Positions 43,301 to 52,345 of a stretch of 64,000 nucleotides of DNA are shown in pieces. The DNA comes from Catellatospora sp. KI3 (GTDB lineage: Bacteria > Actinomycetota > Actinomycetes > Mycobacteriales > Micromonosporaceae). The stretch is from NCBI RefSeq assembly GCF_029948125.1, contig NZ_JASAMB010000013.1, positions 1-64,000 on the forward strand. Reading direction: 5' to 3'. Made by a program: the position numbers and the translations under genes. Position 1 is the stretch's first letter, and each line of letters opens with the position of its first letter. The notes under the pieces are model-generated. The model was not told the DNA's origin. It was given only the letters and a program-made list of their open reading frames with translations, and ran no database searches.

Positions 43301-44763
43301 TGCGTATCGTCCTGGTCCCGCTCGACGACCGCCCCGCCTGCGCCCGGCTGCCACAGCTGGTCGCCGCCGTGGCCGGCGCGCGGATGTCGCTGCCGCCGCG
43401 GCCGGTCCTGCCCGACTACCGCCAGCCCGGCGACGCCGCCTCCATCGCCCGCTGGCTGGCCAACACCCCCGCCGACGCCACGGTCGTGTCCCTGGAGACG
43501 CTGGGCTTCGGCGGCCTCATCGCCTCCCGCATCGGCCGCGAGCACGCCCGCGACGTGCTCGGCCGCTGGTCGGTGCTGTCCGGGCGGACCGGGCGCACCC
43601 ACGCCGCGACCGTCGTGCAGCGGACCCCCGACGCCGACGACGCCGCGGAGGAACCCGCCTACTGGGCCGAGCACGGGCGGGCCCTGCACGCCTACTCCGC
43701 GCAGCTGCACCGGGCGCTGCGCGACGGCACGCCCCAACCGGACCGCGACGCGGTCCCGGCCGAGGCCCGCCGCGACTTCCTGCGCCGCCGCCACCGCAAC
43801 CACCTGCTCAACCAGCACGCACTGGCGATGGCCGCCGACGGCACCGTCGCCACCCTCGTCATCGGCGCCGACGACACCGCCGCCGACGCGGTCGGCAGCG
43901 CCGAATGGCACTGGCTGCAGACCTGGGCCCGGTGGCTCGAACCCGACGGGCAGGTCCTGTCCCACCCCGGCGCCGACGAGATCGGCACCGCCCTGACAGC
44001 CCGCGCCCTGGCACAGCACGCCCGCATCACCCCCCAGATCGAGGTGACCTGCGCCGACCCCGCCGGACTGGCCCGCACCGCCGCCTACGAACCCGTCCCG
44101 GTCGGCCAGGGAGTCGCCAGCCAGATCACCGCCGCAGGCGGCGTCGTCACGACCGGCGGCACCGGCCCCGTCCTGGTGGTACACGCGCCGCAGCCCGGCG
44201 GACACGACTGGGCGGTGGCGCCCCCGCCCGCCGCCGACCGCAGCGCCGCCGAGGCGACCGCCGCCCTGGTCGGGCGGCTCATCACCGCCGGGCGGACCGT
44301 GGCCCTGGCCGACTGCGCCCACCCCAACGGCGCCGACCCGGCCCTGCTCGAACTGCTGTGCGCCGACGGCACCCTGTCCAGACTGGCCGGGTTCGCCGGC
44401 TGGAACACCGCCGGCAACAGCATCGGCACCGCCGTGGCGCACCTGGTCGCCGTCCTCGCCGGAAAGGCCACCGGGACGTTCGACAGCACCGCCCACCAGC
44501 GGCTGCTCGCCCACCGCGTCGCCGAGGACCACTGCTACATGTCCCACGCCCGCGCACGGGTCCGAGCACAGATCGGCGCCGACCCGACCCGCCACGACCA
44601 CATACCCGCCGGAACAGACGTCCCCGCCCGGATCGAACACGCCGTCACCGAACGCTGGCAGCAGCTCGACCCGGTCCCCGGATGGCGGGTACGCACGGGC
44701 AGCGTGACCCTGCCCTGGCAGCGCACCTTCGAAATCGACCTGGACGTGGAGAAAGACCGATGA
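43297..44763 (+). CDS. DUF4127 family protein
   Basis: A 488-aa protein. The opening RIVLVPLDDRPACARLPQLVAAVAGARM and the central VIGADDTAADAVGSAEWHWLQ, plus GWNTAGNSIGTAVAH, are hallmarks of DUF4127. The family has no proven function known to me but recurs in bacterial carbohydrate loci; conserved Asp and His residues suggest a metal-dependent enzyme. It has no signal peptide and is coupled to both neighbours by ATGA overlaps, so it should act in the cytoplasm in the same pathway. Confidence 0.85.
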   Translation: MMRIVLVPLDDRPACARLPQLVAAVAGARMSLPPRPVLPDYRQPGDAASIARWLANTPADATVVSLETLGFGGLIASRIGREHARDVLGRWSVLSGRTGRTHAATVVQRTPDADDAAEEPAYWAEHGRALHAYSAQLHRALRDGTPQPDRDAVPAEARRDFLRRRHRNHLLNQHALAMAADGTVATLVIGADDTAADAVGSAEWHWLQTWARWLEPDGQVLSHPGADEIGTALTARALAQHARITPQIEVTCADPAGLARTAAYEPVPVGQGVASQITAAGGVVTTGGTGPVLVVHAPQPGGHDWAVAPPPAADRSAAEATAALVGRLITAGRTVALADCAHPNGADPALLELLCADGTLSRLAGFAGWNTAGNSIGTAVAHLVAVLAGKATGTFDSTAHQRLLAHRVAEDHCYMSHARARVRAQIGADPTRHDHIPAGTDVPARIEHAVTERWQQLDPVPGWRVRTGSVTLPWQRTFEIDLDVEKDR

Positions 44764-46436
44764 CCATCACCGCCGACGTCGCCGTCATCGGCGGCGGCAT
44801 GGGCGGCGTCGCCGCCGCGCTGGCCGCCGCCCGCGCCGGAGCCACCGTCGTGCTCACCGAAGAACTCGACCGCATCGGCGGCCAGATCACCACCCAGCTG
44901 GTGTCGGCGCTCGACGAGCACCCCCACGTCGAACACTTCGGCGTCTCCGCCTCCTACCGCCAGCTGCGCGACCGCGTCCGCGCCGCCTGCGGCGCCGACG
45001 ACAACCCCGGCGGCGGCTGGGTGAGCCGCCTCTGCTTCCCGCCCGCAGTGGGCCAGGAGGTGATGGAGCAACTGCTGGCCGAGCACGGGGTACAGGTCAG
45101 GCTCGGTATCGCACCCGTCGCCGCAGCCCGCCACGGCGACACGATCACCTCCGTGGAGTTCGACGACGGCAGCCGACTGACCGCTGCCGTGTTCATCGAC
45201 GCCACCGAACGCGGCGACCTGCTGCCGCTGTCCGGCGAAGAGTGGATCGTCGGGTCGGAGGGCTTCGACGCGTTCGCCGAGCCGTACGCGGTGCCCGGCG
45301 GGCCCGACCCGCAAGCCCAGCAGTCGTTCACCTGGTGCGCGCTGCTGACCTACCACCCCGAGCACGACACCGACGACCCCGGCCCCGCACCGGCCGGATA
45401 CCAGCGGCTGCGCGAGCACTGCGGCCTGGACATCGCCGGCTGGGACGGCGGCGTGCACCGCTACCGCATGTTCACCGAGGGCCCGGACGGCAAACCGCCG
45501 TTCTGGACCTACCGGCGGCTGCGCACCGCGCAGCCCGAACTGATCGTGCTGAACTGGGCCAGCAACGACTGCGCCGGATACGACCCCATCGGCGACCCGC
45601 ACGGCGCCGAGCAGGCCGGACGGGAGCTGACCGCCGCGTTCATCCACTGGCTGCGCACCGAGGCCCCCCGCGAGGACGGCGGCCGCGGCTACCCCGGCCT
45701 GCGTCCCGCCCCGCACGAGGCGGGAACCCCCGACGGCTACGCCGCCGCCGCGTACCTGCGCGAATCGCGGCGCCTGCGCCACGACCAGCCCGTCACCGGC
45801 CATGACCTGCTGCCGGTTCCCGGACGGGCCCGTGCCCGGCACCTGCCCGGCTCCGTCGGCGTGGCCTGGTACCACATCGACCTGCACGAACGCACCGGCC
45901 ACCCGGAGCCGGTCTACCAGCAGACCGCTCCGTTCACGATCCCCGCCCACGCCCTGACCGGATCGGTCACCAACCTGGTCATGGGCGCCAAGAACCTCGC
46001 CGCCACGCAGATCGCCGCCGCCGCATACCGGGTCCACCACGGCGAATGGGCCGTCGGTGAGGCCGCAGGCGCGATCGCCGCCGTCGCCTGCGCCGCCGGA
46101 GTGTCGGCCCGCCACGTCGTCAACTCCCCGGCGCTGCTGGCCACCGTTCAGCACGACCTCGTCCGCCACGGCGCCCCCCTGGCCTGGATCGCCGACATCC
46201 CCGCCGAAGACCCCCTGTTCACCGCCGCGCACCTGCTCGCCGCGTACGGGGGCCTGGAAGCCGACCTCGCCGCCGACCTGAACCTGCGACCCGACGACGA
46301 ACCCGGCACCGCCGACGCGGCGGCCCTGGCCGCGGCGGCGACAGCCCTGCGGCGTGCCCTCGACCTGCCGGCCACGGCCGGGTCAGACGGAACCTGGCGG
46401 GAACGCGCCATGGCGGCGCTGGCGGGCCTGCGGTGA
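44760..46436 (+). CDS. FAD-dependent oxidoreductase (FAD_oxidored type)
   Basis: A 558-aa flavoprotein. The FAD-binding Rossmann motif is VAVIGGGMGGVAAALAAARAG, with the acidic TEE that follows, and GGQITTQLVSALDEHP and FIDATERGDLLPLSG are typical of the PF12831 family. The later NLVMGAKNLAATQIA is the second FAD contact. It lies between DUF4127 and NanE with overlapping ends, so a redox step in glycan breakdown is implied. No electron acceptor partner is seen. Confidence 0.88.
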   Translation: MTITADVAVIGGGMGGVAAALAAARAGATVVLTEELDRIGGQITTQLVSALDEHPHVEHFGVSASYRQLRDRVRAACGADDNPGGGWVSRLCFPPAVGQEVMEQLLAEHGVQVRLGIAPVAAARHGDTITSVEFDDGSRLTAAVFIDATERGDLLPLSGEEWIVGSEGFDAFAEPYAVPGGPDPQAQQSFTWCALLTYHPEHDTDDPGPAPAGYQRLREHCGLDIAGWDGGVHRYRMFTEGPDGKPPFWTYRRLRTAQPELIVLNWASNDCAGYDPIGDPHGAEQAGRELTAAFIHWLRTEAPREDGGRGYPGLRPAPHEAGTPDGYAAAAYLRESRRLRHDQPVTGHDLLPVPGRARARHLPGSVGVAWYHIDLHERTGHPEPVYQQTAPFTIPAHALTGSVTNLVMGAKNLAATQIAAAAYRVHHGEWAVGEAAGAIAAVACAAGVSARHVVNSPALLATVQHDLVRHGAPLAWIADIPAEDPLFTAAHLLAAYGGLEADLAADLNLRPDDEPGTADAAALAAAATALRRALDLPATAGSDGTWRERAMAALAGLR

Positions 46437-47137
46437 CCGAGACGACCATGACCAGCCCACCCCTGCTGACCGCGCTACGCGGCGGACTCGTCGTCTCCTG
46501 CCAGGCCGAACCCGGCGAACCCCTCGACGATCCGGCGCACATGACCGCGATGGCCCTGGCCGCCCGCGCCGGAGGCGCGGTCGGCATCCGCGCCAAGGGT
46601 CTGGCCGACATCGCCGCCATCCGGGCCGCCACCAGCGGCGTACCACTCATCGGCCTGGTCAAACGCGGCCGCCACGGCGTCTACATCACCCCCACCGTCG
46701 CCGACGCGCTCGCCGTCGCCGAGGCCGGGGCCGACATCGTCGCCATCGACGGCACCGACCGGCCCCGCCCCGACGGGCTCACCCTGGCCCAGACCGTCGC
46801 CGAACTGCGCCGACACGGCATCCTGGTCATGGCCGACGTCGCGACCGAAGCCCAGGCCCTGGCCGCCCAGGACGCCGGCGTCGACATCGTCAGCACCACC
46901 CTGTCCGGCTACACCGGGACTCGCCCGCCGCCGACCGACCCAGACCTCGACCTGGTCGCCCGGCTCGGGCAGGTGCTGACCGTCCCGTTCGCCGCCGAAG
47001 GCCGGTTCCACACCCCGCAGCAGTGCGCCCACGCGCTGCGCCTGGGCGCCCACACCGTCGTCGTCGGCACCGCCATCACCCGCCCGTCGCACATCACCGC
47101 CAGGTTCGCCGCCGCACTGCGCCAGGAGCACCAATGA
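46433..47137 (+). CDS. nanE: N-acetylmannosamine-6-phosphate 2-epimerase
   Basis: A 234-aa TIM-barrel enzyme that interconverts ManNAc-6P and GlcNAc-6P. Conserved parts are RGGLVVSCQAEPGEPLDDP, GIRAKGLADIAAIR, PLIGLVKR, ADIVAIDGTDRPRP, MADVATEAQALAAQDAGVDIVSTTLSGYT and VPFAAEGRFHTPQQ. Lys in LIGLVKR and Glu in AAEGR are the expected catalytic residues. GTG at 46433 overlaps the preceding stop. It makes ManNAc-6P, and so a ManNAc-containing substrate, central to this operon. No NanA lyase is present. Confidence 0.9.
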   Translation: MTETTMTSPPLLTALRGGLVVSCQAEPGEPLDDPAHMTAMALAARAGGAVGIRAKGLADIAAIRAATSGVPLIGLVKRGRHGVYITPTVADALAVAEAGADIVAIDGTDRPRPDGLTLAQTVAELRRHGILVMADVATEAQALAAQDAGVDIVSTTLSGYTGTRPPPTDPDLDLVARLGQVLTVPFAAEGRFHTPQQCAHALRLGAHTVVVGTAITRPSHITARFAAALRQEHQ

Positions 47138-49617
47138 CCACCCTGCACGTCGTCAACCACGTCCACTGGGACCGCGAGTGGTACCGGCCCATGGAGGCGT
47201 TCCGCGCCCGCCTGGTCGAACTCGTCGAGCAGGTGTGCGACGCCCTCGACGACGGCCGGCTGCCGTCGTTCCACCTCGACGGCCAGACCATCACCGTCAC
47301 CGACGTCGAAGCGGTCGACCCCGGCCTGGCGCAGCGCGTCCGCCGGCACGCCCGCGACGGCAGACTGTCGATCGGCCCCTGGCACGTACTGGCCGACAAC
47401 CAGCTCGTATCCGGCGAGAACCTGATCCGCAACCTGCTGACCGCACGCAGGATCGCCGACGGAGACGGCCTGGCCACGGTCGGCTACTGCCCGGACTCGT
47501 TCGGCCACCCGGCCGATCTGCCGCGCATCCTCAACGGATTCGGCCTGGACACCGCCCTCGTATGGCGCGGCGCCCCACCCCAGCACGCCCGATTCCGCTG
47601 GCGCTCCCCGGACGGCTCCGAGGTGTACGCCGTCAACCAGTGCTACTACGAACCCGACGTGCTGTGGGAGGAGGACGGCATCGGCCGGCGCGTCGCCGAC
47701 TACACCGCCAAGCAGCGGCAGCGGGCAGGCGACGGCCCGCAGCTGCTGCTCAACGGAGCCGACCACCTCGCGCCCGCACTGAACCGCGCGACCGCGGGCC
47801 TGACCCACAGCACCCTCGCGCAGTTCTTCGCCGACCCCGCCCACGACCGGCAAGGCGCACCCCTGGTCGAAGGAGAGCTGCGCTACCCGGGCGGCTGGTT
47901 GACGTTCCTGCTACCGGGGACCCTGTCCGCACGGATGTACCTCAAACAGGCCAACGCCGCGGCGCAGACGCTGCTCGAGTCATGGGTGGAGCCGTACCTC
48001 GCCCAGACCGCACCGACCGCGGCCACGACCGGACTGCTGCGCCACGCCTGGCAGCTGCTGCTGGCCAACAGCCCGCACGATTCGATCTGCGGCTGCTCGG
48101 TCGACGAGGTCCACCGCGAGAACGAAGTCCGCTTCGAACGCGTCGAACAGGTCGGCGAGCACCTGCTGCAACGGGCGCTGCAGCAGCAGGGGTACGACAC
48201 CCGGCTCTACGGAGAGCCGTCAGCCGACACGCTCAGCCTGATCGTCGCCAACCCGCACGCCCGTCCGGTCAGCGGCCCGGTGGAGCTCGACGTCCACAGC
48301 GCCCCCGGCCGCCACATCGTCGGGCTGCGCACCGACGACGGCTCCGACGTACCCTTCGAAGCCGGCCCGCCGGTTGACACACCGCTGTTCTGCGCGGACC
48401 TGGACCTGCCGCCCGACACCAGACCCGCGGCCAGGCACCGGCTCGCCTTCGTCGCCGAGGTCGGGCCGTCCGGCAGGCGCGGCTACCAGGTGATACTCGG
48501 GGATGCGCCTGCCGCCGGCGCCACCGCACCGGCCGCACACCCGTGGCGGGTAGAGGTCGCCGCCGACGCGTCACTGACCCTCACCGACACCCGCACCGGC
48601 CGGACCCTGCCCGGGCTCGCGCGGCTCGTCGACGAGGGCGACGCCGGCGACACCTACAACTTCGACCCACTGCCCGGCGACCAGGCGACGAGCCCCACCG
48701 TGTCGGCGGTACGCCACACCGCCTCCACGGTACGGCAGGTGTGGCACATCGACGCCGCCCTGGACATCCCCCAAGGGCTCACCGGCGACCGGCAGGCCCG
48801 CAGCCCGCAGCGGGTCAGCATGCCGATCCGCCTGACCGCGACCCTCTGGGCCGGCATCGAACGCCTGGACTGGACAGCCGCCTTCGACAACACCGCAGAC
48901 GATCACCGCCTGCGCGCGCACTTCGCCACCGGCCCGGCCGACCACTGGTCCGCAGACACGCACTTCTCGGTGCTGCACCGGCCCCTGTCGGAACCCATCG
49001 GGGCCCTGCCCACCGAACGGGCCCATGAAGCCGAATGCGCGGTCGCGCCCGTGCACACCTGGGCCGCGGCCGGCGGCGTCGGAGTCGTCGTCGCCGGACT
49101 GCCCGAGGTGCAGGGACTGCTGCCCGCACAGGCGCCGCAGATCGCCGTGACCGTGCTGCGTGCCACCGGCTGGTTGTCGCGCCCGGACCTGCGCTCGCGT
49201 ACCACCGGAGCCGGCCCGCAGCTGCCCACACCGCAGGCCCAGTGCCGCCGGCCGGTTCAGGCTTCCGTCTCGGTGGCGCTCGACACCGGTGAAGGCGCCA
49301 TGGCGGTGACCGCCGCGGAAGTCCGGGCACCGCTGCGGGCGTGGCAGCTGCGTTTCGCAAGCCCCGTGCCTGCCGCCGCGACCGGGCTGGCTGTGGCCGG
49401 GGCGATGGTCACCGCGTACAAGCCGGCCGATGACGGGGACGGAGCAGTGCTGCGGTTGCTGAACCCCACGGCCGAGCCGGTGACCGCCCGGATCGCGGGC
49501 CTGGACGGACAGGCCGTCACCGAATGCACCCTGGCAGAGCAGCCGGTGGTCGGCGAGGTGGACACCGCCGCGCTGCAGCTGGGGCCGTACCAGCTGCGAT
49601 CGCTGCGGCTGCGGTAG
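47134..49617 (+). CDS. GH38 alpha-mannosidase (MngB-like)
   Basis: An 827-aa glycoside hydrolase family 38 enzyme. The zinc-binding start HVHWDREWY, the nucleophile region GYCPDSFGHPADLPRIL and the metal site NSPHDSICGCSVDEVH are all intact. The C-terminal half is the beta-rich GH38C region. There is no signal peptide, so it acts on imported or phosphorylated mannosides; its closest described type by motif is MngB, which hydrolyses mannosylglycerate-type substrates. It closes the operon and is followed by a terminator. Confidence 0.92.
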   Translation: MTTLHVVNHVHWDREWYRPMEAFRARLVELVEQVCDALDDGRLPSFHLDGQTITVTDVEAVDPGLAQRVRRHARDGRLSIGPWHVLADNQLVSGENLIRNLLTARRIADGDGLATVGYCPDSFGHPADLPRILNGFGLDTALVWRGAPPQHARFRWRSPDGSEVYAVNQCYYEPDVLWEEDGIGRRVADYTAKQRQRAGDGPQLLLNGADHLAPALNRATAGLTHSTLAQFFADPAHDRQGAPLVEGELRYPGGWLTFLLPGTLSARMYLKQANAAAQTLLESWVEPYLAQTAPTAATTGLLRHAWQLLLANSPHDSICGCSVDEVHRENEVRFERVEQVGEHLLQRALQQQGYDTRLYGEPSADTLSLIVANPHARPVSGPVELDVHSAPGRHIVGLRTDDGSDVPFEAGPPVDTPLFCADLDLPPDTRPAARHRLAFVAEVGPSGRRGYQVILGDAPAAGATAPAAHPWRVEVAADASLTLTDTRTGRTLPGLARLVDEGDAGDTYNFDPLPGDQATSPTVSAVRHTASTVRQVWHIDAALDIPQGLTGDRQARSPQRVSMPIRLTATLWAGIERLDWTAAFDNTADDHRLRAHFATGPADHWSADTHFSVLHRPLSEPIGALPTERAHEAECAVAPVHTWAAAGGVGVVVAGLPEVQGLLPAQAPQIAVTVLRATGWLSRPDLRSRTTGAGPQLPTPQAQCRRPVQASVSVALDTGEGAMAVTAAEVRAPLRAWQLRFASPVPAAATGLAVAGAMVTAYKPADDGDGAVLRLLNPTAEPVTARIAGLDGQAVTECTLAEQPVVGEVDTAALQLGPYQLRSLRLR

Positions 49618-49672
49618 ACGACGGCAGAGAGCGGTTGTGCACCGAGGACGCTCGGGTCACCGCCGTCGGGAA

Positions 49673-49706
49673 CGCGGTCGGCGGGCAGCCATGCCCGCCG
49701 ACCGCG
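49673..49706. terminator. Strong hairpin between convergent operons
   Basis: CGCGGTCGGCGGGCA and TGCCCGCCGACCGCG form perfect 15-bp arms around GCCA, in the 266-bp gap between the end of the sugar operon and the end of the biosynthetic operon. It should end transcripts from both sides. Confidence 0.75.
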
Positions 49707-49883
49707 GCCGCCAGGCGCCCGGCGATGCCGGTCGGTTCAGGCGGTGGCCACCAACGGCGCCTGCCGCACGCACCTGCCGCGTTCCACGACCGAGGCGAGG
49801 AGCGCGGCCAGGTCGGCGCGGCTGATACCGGGCTGCCTCGCCTGAGCGGCCGCCGATCGGCTCCGGTCCGGACCGCATCGCGG

Positions 49884-50816
49884 TCACCAGTGTGCCGCAC
49901 CCGCGAACGAGGTCGGCGTGGGGCGGTAGCCGAGCTGGTCGCGGGCCGCGGTGATGTCGAGGGTGCGTTCGACGGCCAGGTGGCTGATCGCGTAGCGGGT
50001 CAGCCGGGGCGGGCGCGGGTACCGGACCAGCCGGTACAGCGCCTCGACGACGGTCGCCGGCAGCCACACCGCGCGCAGCGGCAGGTACACCGGGTGGGCG
50101 GTGATACCGCGGGCGGCCAGGATGGCGCGCAGCGAGTCGTCGAGCGGCACCGGTGCGGCGTCGGTGACGTTGAAGACGCCTCGCTCGACCGGCCCGCACG
50201 CGGCGAGCACGCAGGCCTGCGCGAGGTTGCCGACCGAGGTGAGGCTGATCAGCTGCCGCCCGTCGCCGACCGCGGGCAGCCACCGGCCGCGTACCGCGGC
50301 CAGCACCCGGGGCAGCAGCGTGGGGTCGCCGGGTCCGTAGATCGCGTGCGGGCGCAGCACGATCGCGGGCCGGTCCGCGGTGCTCACCACCCGCTCGGCC
50401 GCGGCTTTGGACTCGCCGTAGGCGTTGAGGTACCGGCCGACCGGGGCCAGGTGCTCGGCCGCCATGACCGTGGGCCGCCGGGGGTCGTACACGCTGGCGG
50501 TGCTGACGTGCACGAACCGTACCCCCGGCCAGGTCGCCAGGGCGTTGGCGGTCCCGCCGACGTTGACGGCGAAGAACTCCCGGCGCGGCCCCCAGTCGGA
50601 GACGGTGCCGGCGCAGTGCACCACCGCGTCCACCGGCGGCGGGTCCGCGAGCGGGCCGCCCGTCAGGTCCCACTGCCGGTACCGGGCCGCGCCCAGGTGG
50701 CCCGGCCCCGGCGACGGGCGGCGGCCGAACCCGACGACCTCGTGCCCCGCACCGGTCAGCGCCCGGCACACGGCCCCGCCGACGAAACCGGACGCCCCGG
50801 TCACCGCGATCCTCAC
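49884..50816 (-). CDS. NAD(P)-dependent SDR/3-beta-HSD-type reductase (OleD-like)
   Basis: A 310-aa extended SDR. The nucleotide motif is VTGASGFVGGAVC, the catalytic Ser/Tyr/Lys are in VSTASVY and YLNAYGESKAAAERV, and IVLRPHAIYGPGD is typical of extended SDRs such as 3-beta-HSD and OleD. In OleD-type pathways this class reduces a 2-alkyl-3-keto acid to the beta-hydroxy acid. GTG at 50816 overlaps the AMP ligase stop (GTGA). It is the last gene of the five-gene operon, and its substrate is inferred only from neighbours. Confidence 0.8.
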   Translation of the reverse strand: MRIAVTGASGFVGGAVCRALTGAGHEVVGFGRRPSPGPGHLGAARYRQWDLTGGPLADPPPVDAVVHCAGTVSDWGPRREFFAVNVGGTANALATWPGVRFVHVSTASVYDPRRPTVMAAEHLAPVGRYLNAYGESKAAAERVVSTADRPAIVLRPHAIYGPGDPTLLPRVLAAVRGRWLPAVGDGRQLISLTSVGNLAQACVLAACGPVERGVFNVTDAAPVPLDDSLRAILAARGITAHPVYLPLRAVWLPATVVEALYRLVRYPRPPRLTRYAISHLAVERTLDITAARDQLGYRPTPTSFAGAAHW

Positions 50817-52345
50817 CGGACGACCACCTCCGCGACCAGCTCACGCAGGGCCGCCCGGTCGATCTTCTGGCCACGTCCGCCGCGGGGCAGCCGGGGCAGC
50901 ACGACGATGTCGTCGGGCAGCGCGTCGTGGTCGATGACCCCCGGCAGGTCACGGCGCAGCCGGGCGGGCAGGACGGCGGCCGCGGCGGGCCCGTCGGCGA
51001 CCACGGCGAGTACCACCCGCTCGTCGCCGTGCTCTGCGTCGGGCACCCCGACGTACGCGGCCTCCGCGACGCCGGGCAGCGCGGCGACCGCCGGTTCGTA
51101 CAGTCCGGGATAGAGGTTGAACGAGCCGCGGATCAGCATGTCCTTCTTGCGCCCGAGCAGCACCAGGCGGCCGGCCTCGTCGACGCGGGCCAGGTCGCCG
51201 GTGGGCAGCCAGGGCGTCGGCGGCTCACCGAGGTAGCCGGGGCTGCGGTTCGGCCCGGCCAGCAGCAGCTCCCCGTCGGCCGCGACGCTGACCTGCACCC
51301 CCGGCAGCGGCTCGCCGAGCAGGTCGCCGGTCGCGCCGCCCGCGACGTGGGCGATCTTGTCGGCGGCGGTGGCGATCGCGACGGGCAGCATCTCGGTCAT
51401 CGCGTACACCGACAGCACCTCGGCGGGCCCGGCGGCGGCGACCGCCCGGCGCAGCACCCCGGCGGGGGCGGGCGCGGAGCCCAGCAGGATGTGCCGCAGG
51501 CTCGACGGCAGCGGGCCGGTCGCCGCGTCCAGGACCTCGGCCAGCCGCACCGGCACGCAGTACGTGTGGGTGGCCCGCCGCTGCCGCAACTGCTCCCGGA
51601 ACAGCGCCGCGCCGCCGGTCAGCGGCGGCAGCGACCAGCGCGCCCCGGACGCGAGCGTGGGCAGGCCCAGCATCAGCTGGTCGGTGTGCACGACGTCGCC
51701 GGGGCCCAGCGGCACCCGCTCGCGCAGCAGCCCGAGGGCCGCCGACAGCGATCCGGCCGTGTGCACCACCGCGCGCGGATGCGCGGTGGTGCCGGAGGTG
51801 AAGATGACCGCCGCCGGCGCGTCCGGGTCGGCGACCGAGTCGGGCTCGGCGGGCGGCATCCTGAGCAGCCTGTCCAGCGACAGCGCGCCCCGGGGCACGC
51901 CGGGCAGCCACCGTCCGGTGCGGATGTGACGGGCCACGTCGAGGGTGGACAGGTTCGGCAGCAGCAGGCCCCGGCGGCGGGCGTACGCCCGGACGGGCGC
52001 CAGCCGGCTCGCCGCGTACAGCAGGGACTCGGCGGCCGACCAGCGCGGGCGGGCCAGCCGCATGCGGGCGGTGAACATCTCCGGGCCCGCCCCCGGGTCG
52101 GCGAAGATCACGCAGCCGCCGGCGGCGACCACGGCGATGGCCAGCACCAGCGACTCCGGCGACGGCCGCACCGAGAACAGCACCCCGTCGCCGGGCCGCA
52201 GCCCGTGCTCGCGCAGTCCGTGGCGCACCGCCAGCACCTGCCGGCGCAGCTGCCCGTAGGTCAGCTCCGCGCCGTCGCCGGCGACCAGGGCCACCGCCGA
52301 CGGAGTCCGCGACGCCTGCGCGAGCACCTGCTCCACCAGGCTCAT
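50813..52345 (-). CDS. Acyl-AMP ligase / OleC-like adenylating enzyme
   Basis: A 510-aa ANL superfamily enzyme. The P-loop is IFTSGTTAHPRAVVHT (Arg where Lys is usual), A5-like region YAMTEMLPVAIA, A7 TGDLARVDEAGRLVLLGRKKDMLIRGSFN and the C-terminal catalytic Lys region GGRGQKIDRAAL. OleC-type enzymes use this fold to turn beta-hydroxy acids into beta-lactones; fatty acid activation is the alternative. ATG at 52345 overlaps the P450 stop as ATGA. Distinguishing the two needs structural or phylogenetic comparison. Confidence 0.78.
   Translation of the reverse strand: MSLVEQVLAQASRTPSAVALVAGDGAELTYGQLRRQVLAVRHGLREHGLRPGDGVLFSVRPSPESLVLAIAVVAAGGCVIFADPGAGPEMFTARMRLARPRWSAAESLLYAASRLAPVRAYARRRGLLLPNLSTLDVARHIRTGRWLPGVPRGALSLDRLLRMPPAEPDSVADPDAPAAVIFTSGTTAHPRAVVHTAGSLSAALGLLRERVPLGPGDVVHTDQLMLGLPTLASGARWSLPPLTGGAALFREQLRQRRATHTYCVPVRLAEVLDAATGPLPSSLRHILLGSAPAPAGVLRRAVAAAGPAEVLSVYAMTEMLPVAIATAADKIAHVAGGATGDLLGEPLPGVQVSVAADGELLLAGPNRSPGYLGEPPTPWLPTGDLARVDEAGRLVLLGRKKDMLIRGSFNLYPGLYEPAVAALPGVAEAAYVGVPDAEHGDERVVLAVVADGPAAAAVLPARLRRDLPGVIDHDALPDDIVVLPRLPRGGRGQKIDRAALRELVAEVVVR

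Noticed and set aside
42835-44640. 601-codon minus-strand frame opposite ROK and DUF4127 genes
   Set aside because: No domain match, extreme Gly/Val content, and it would run across two well-supported plus-strand genes.
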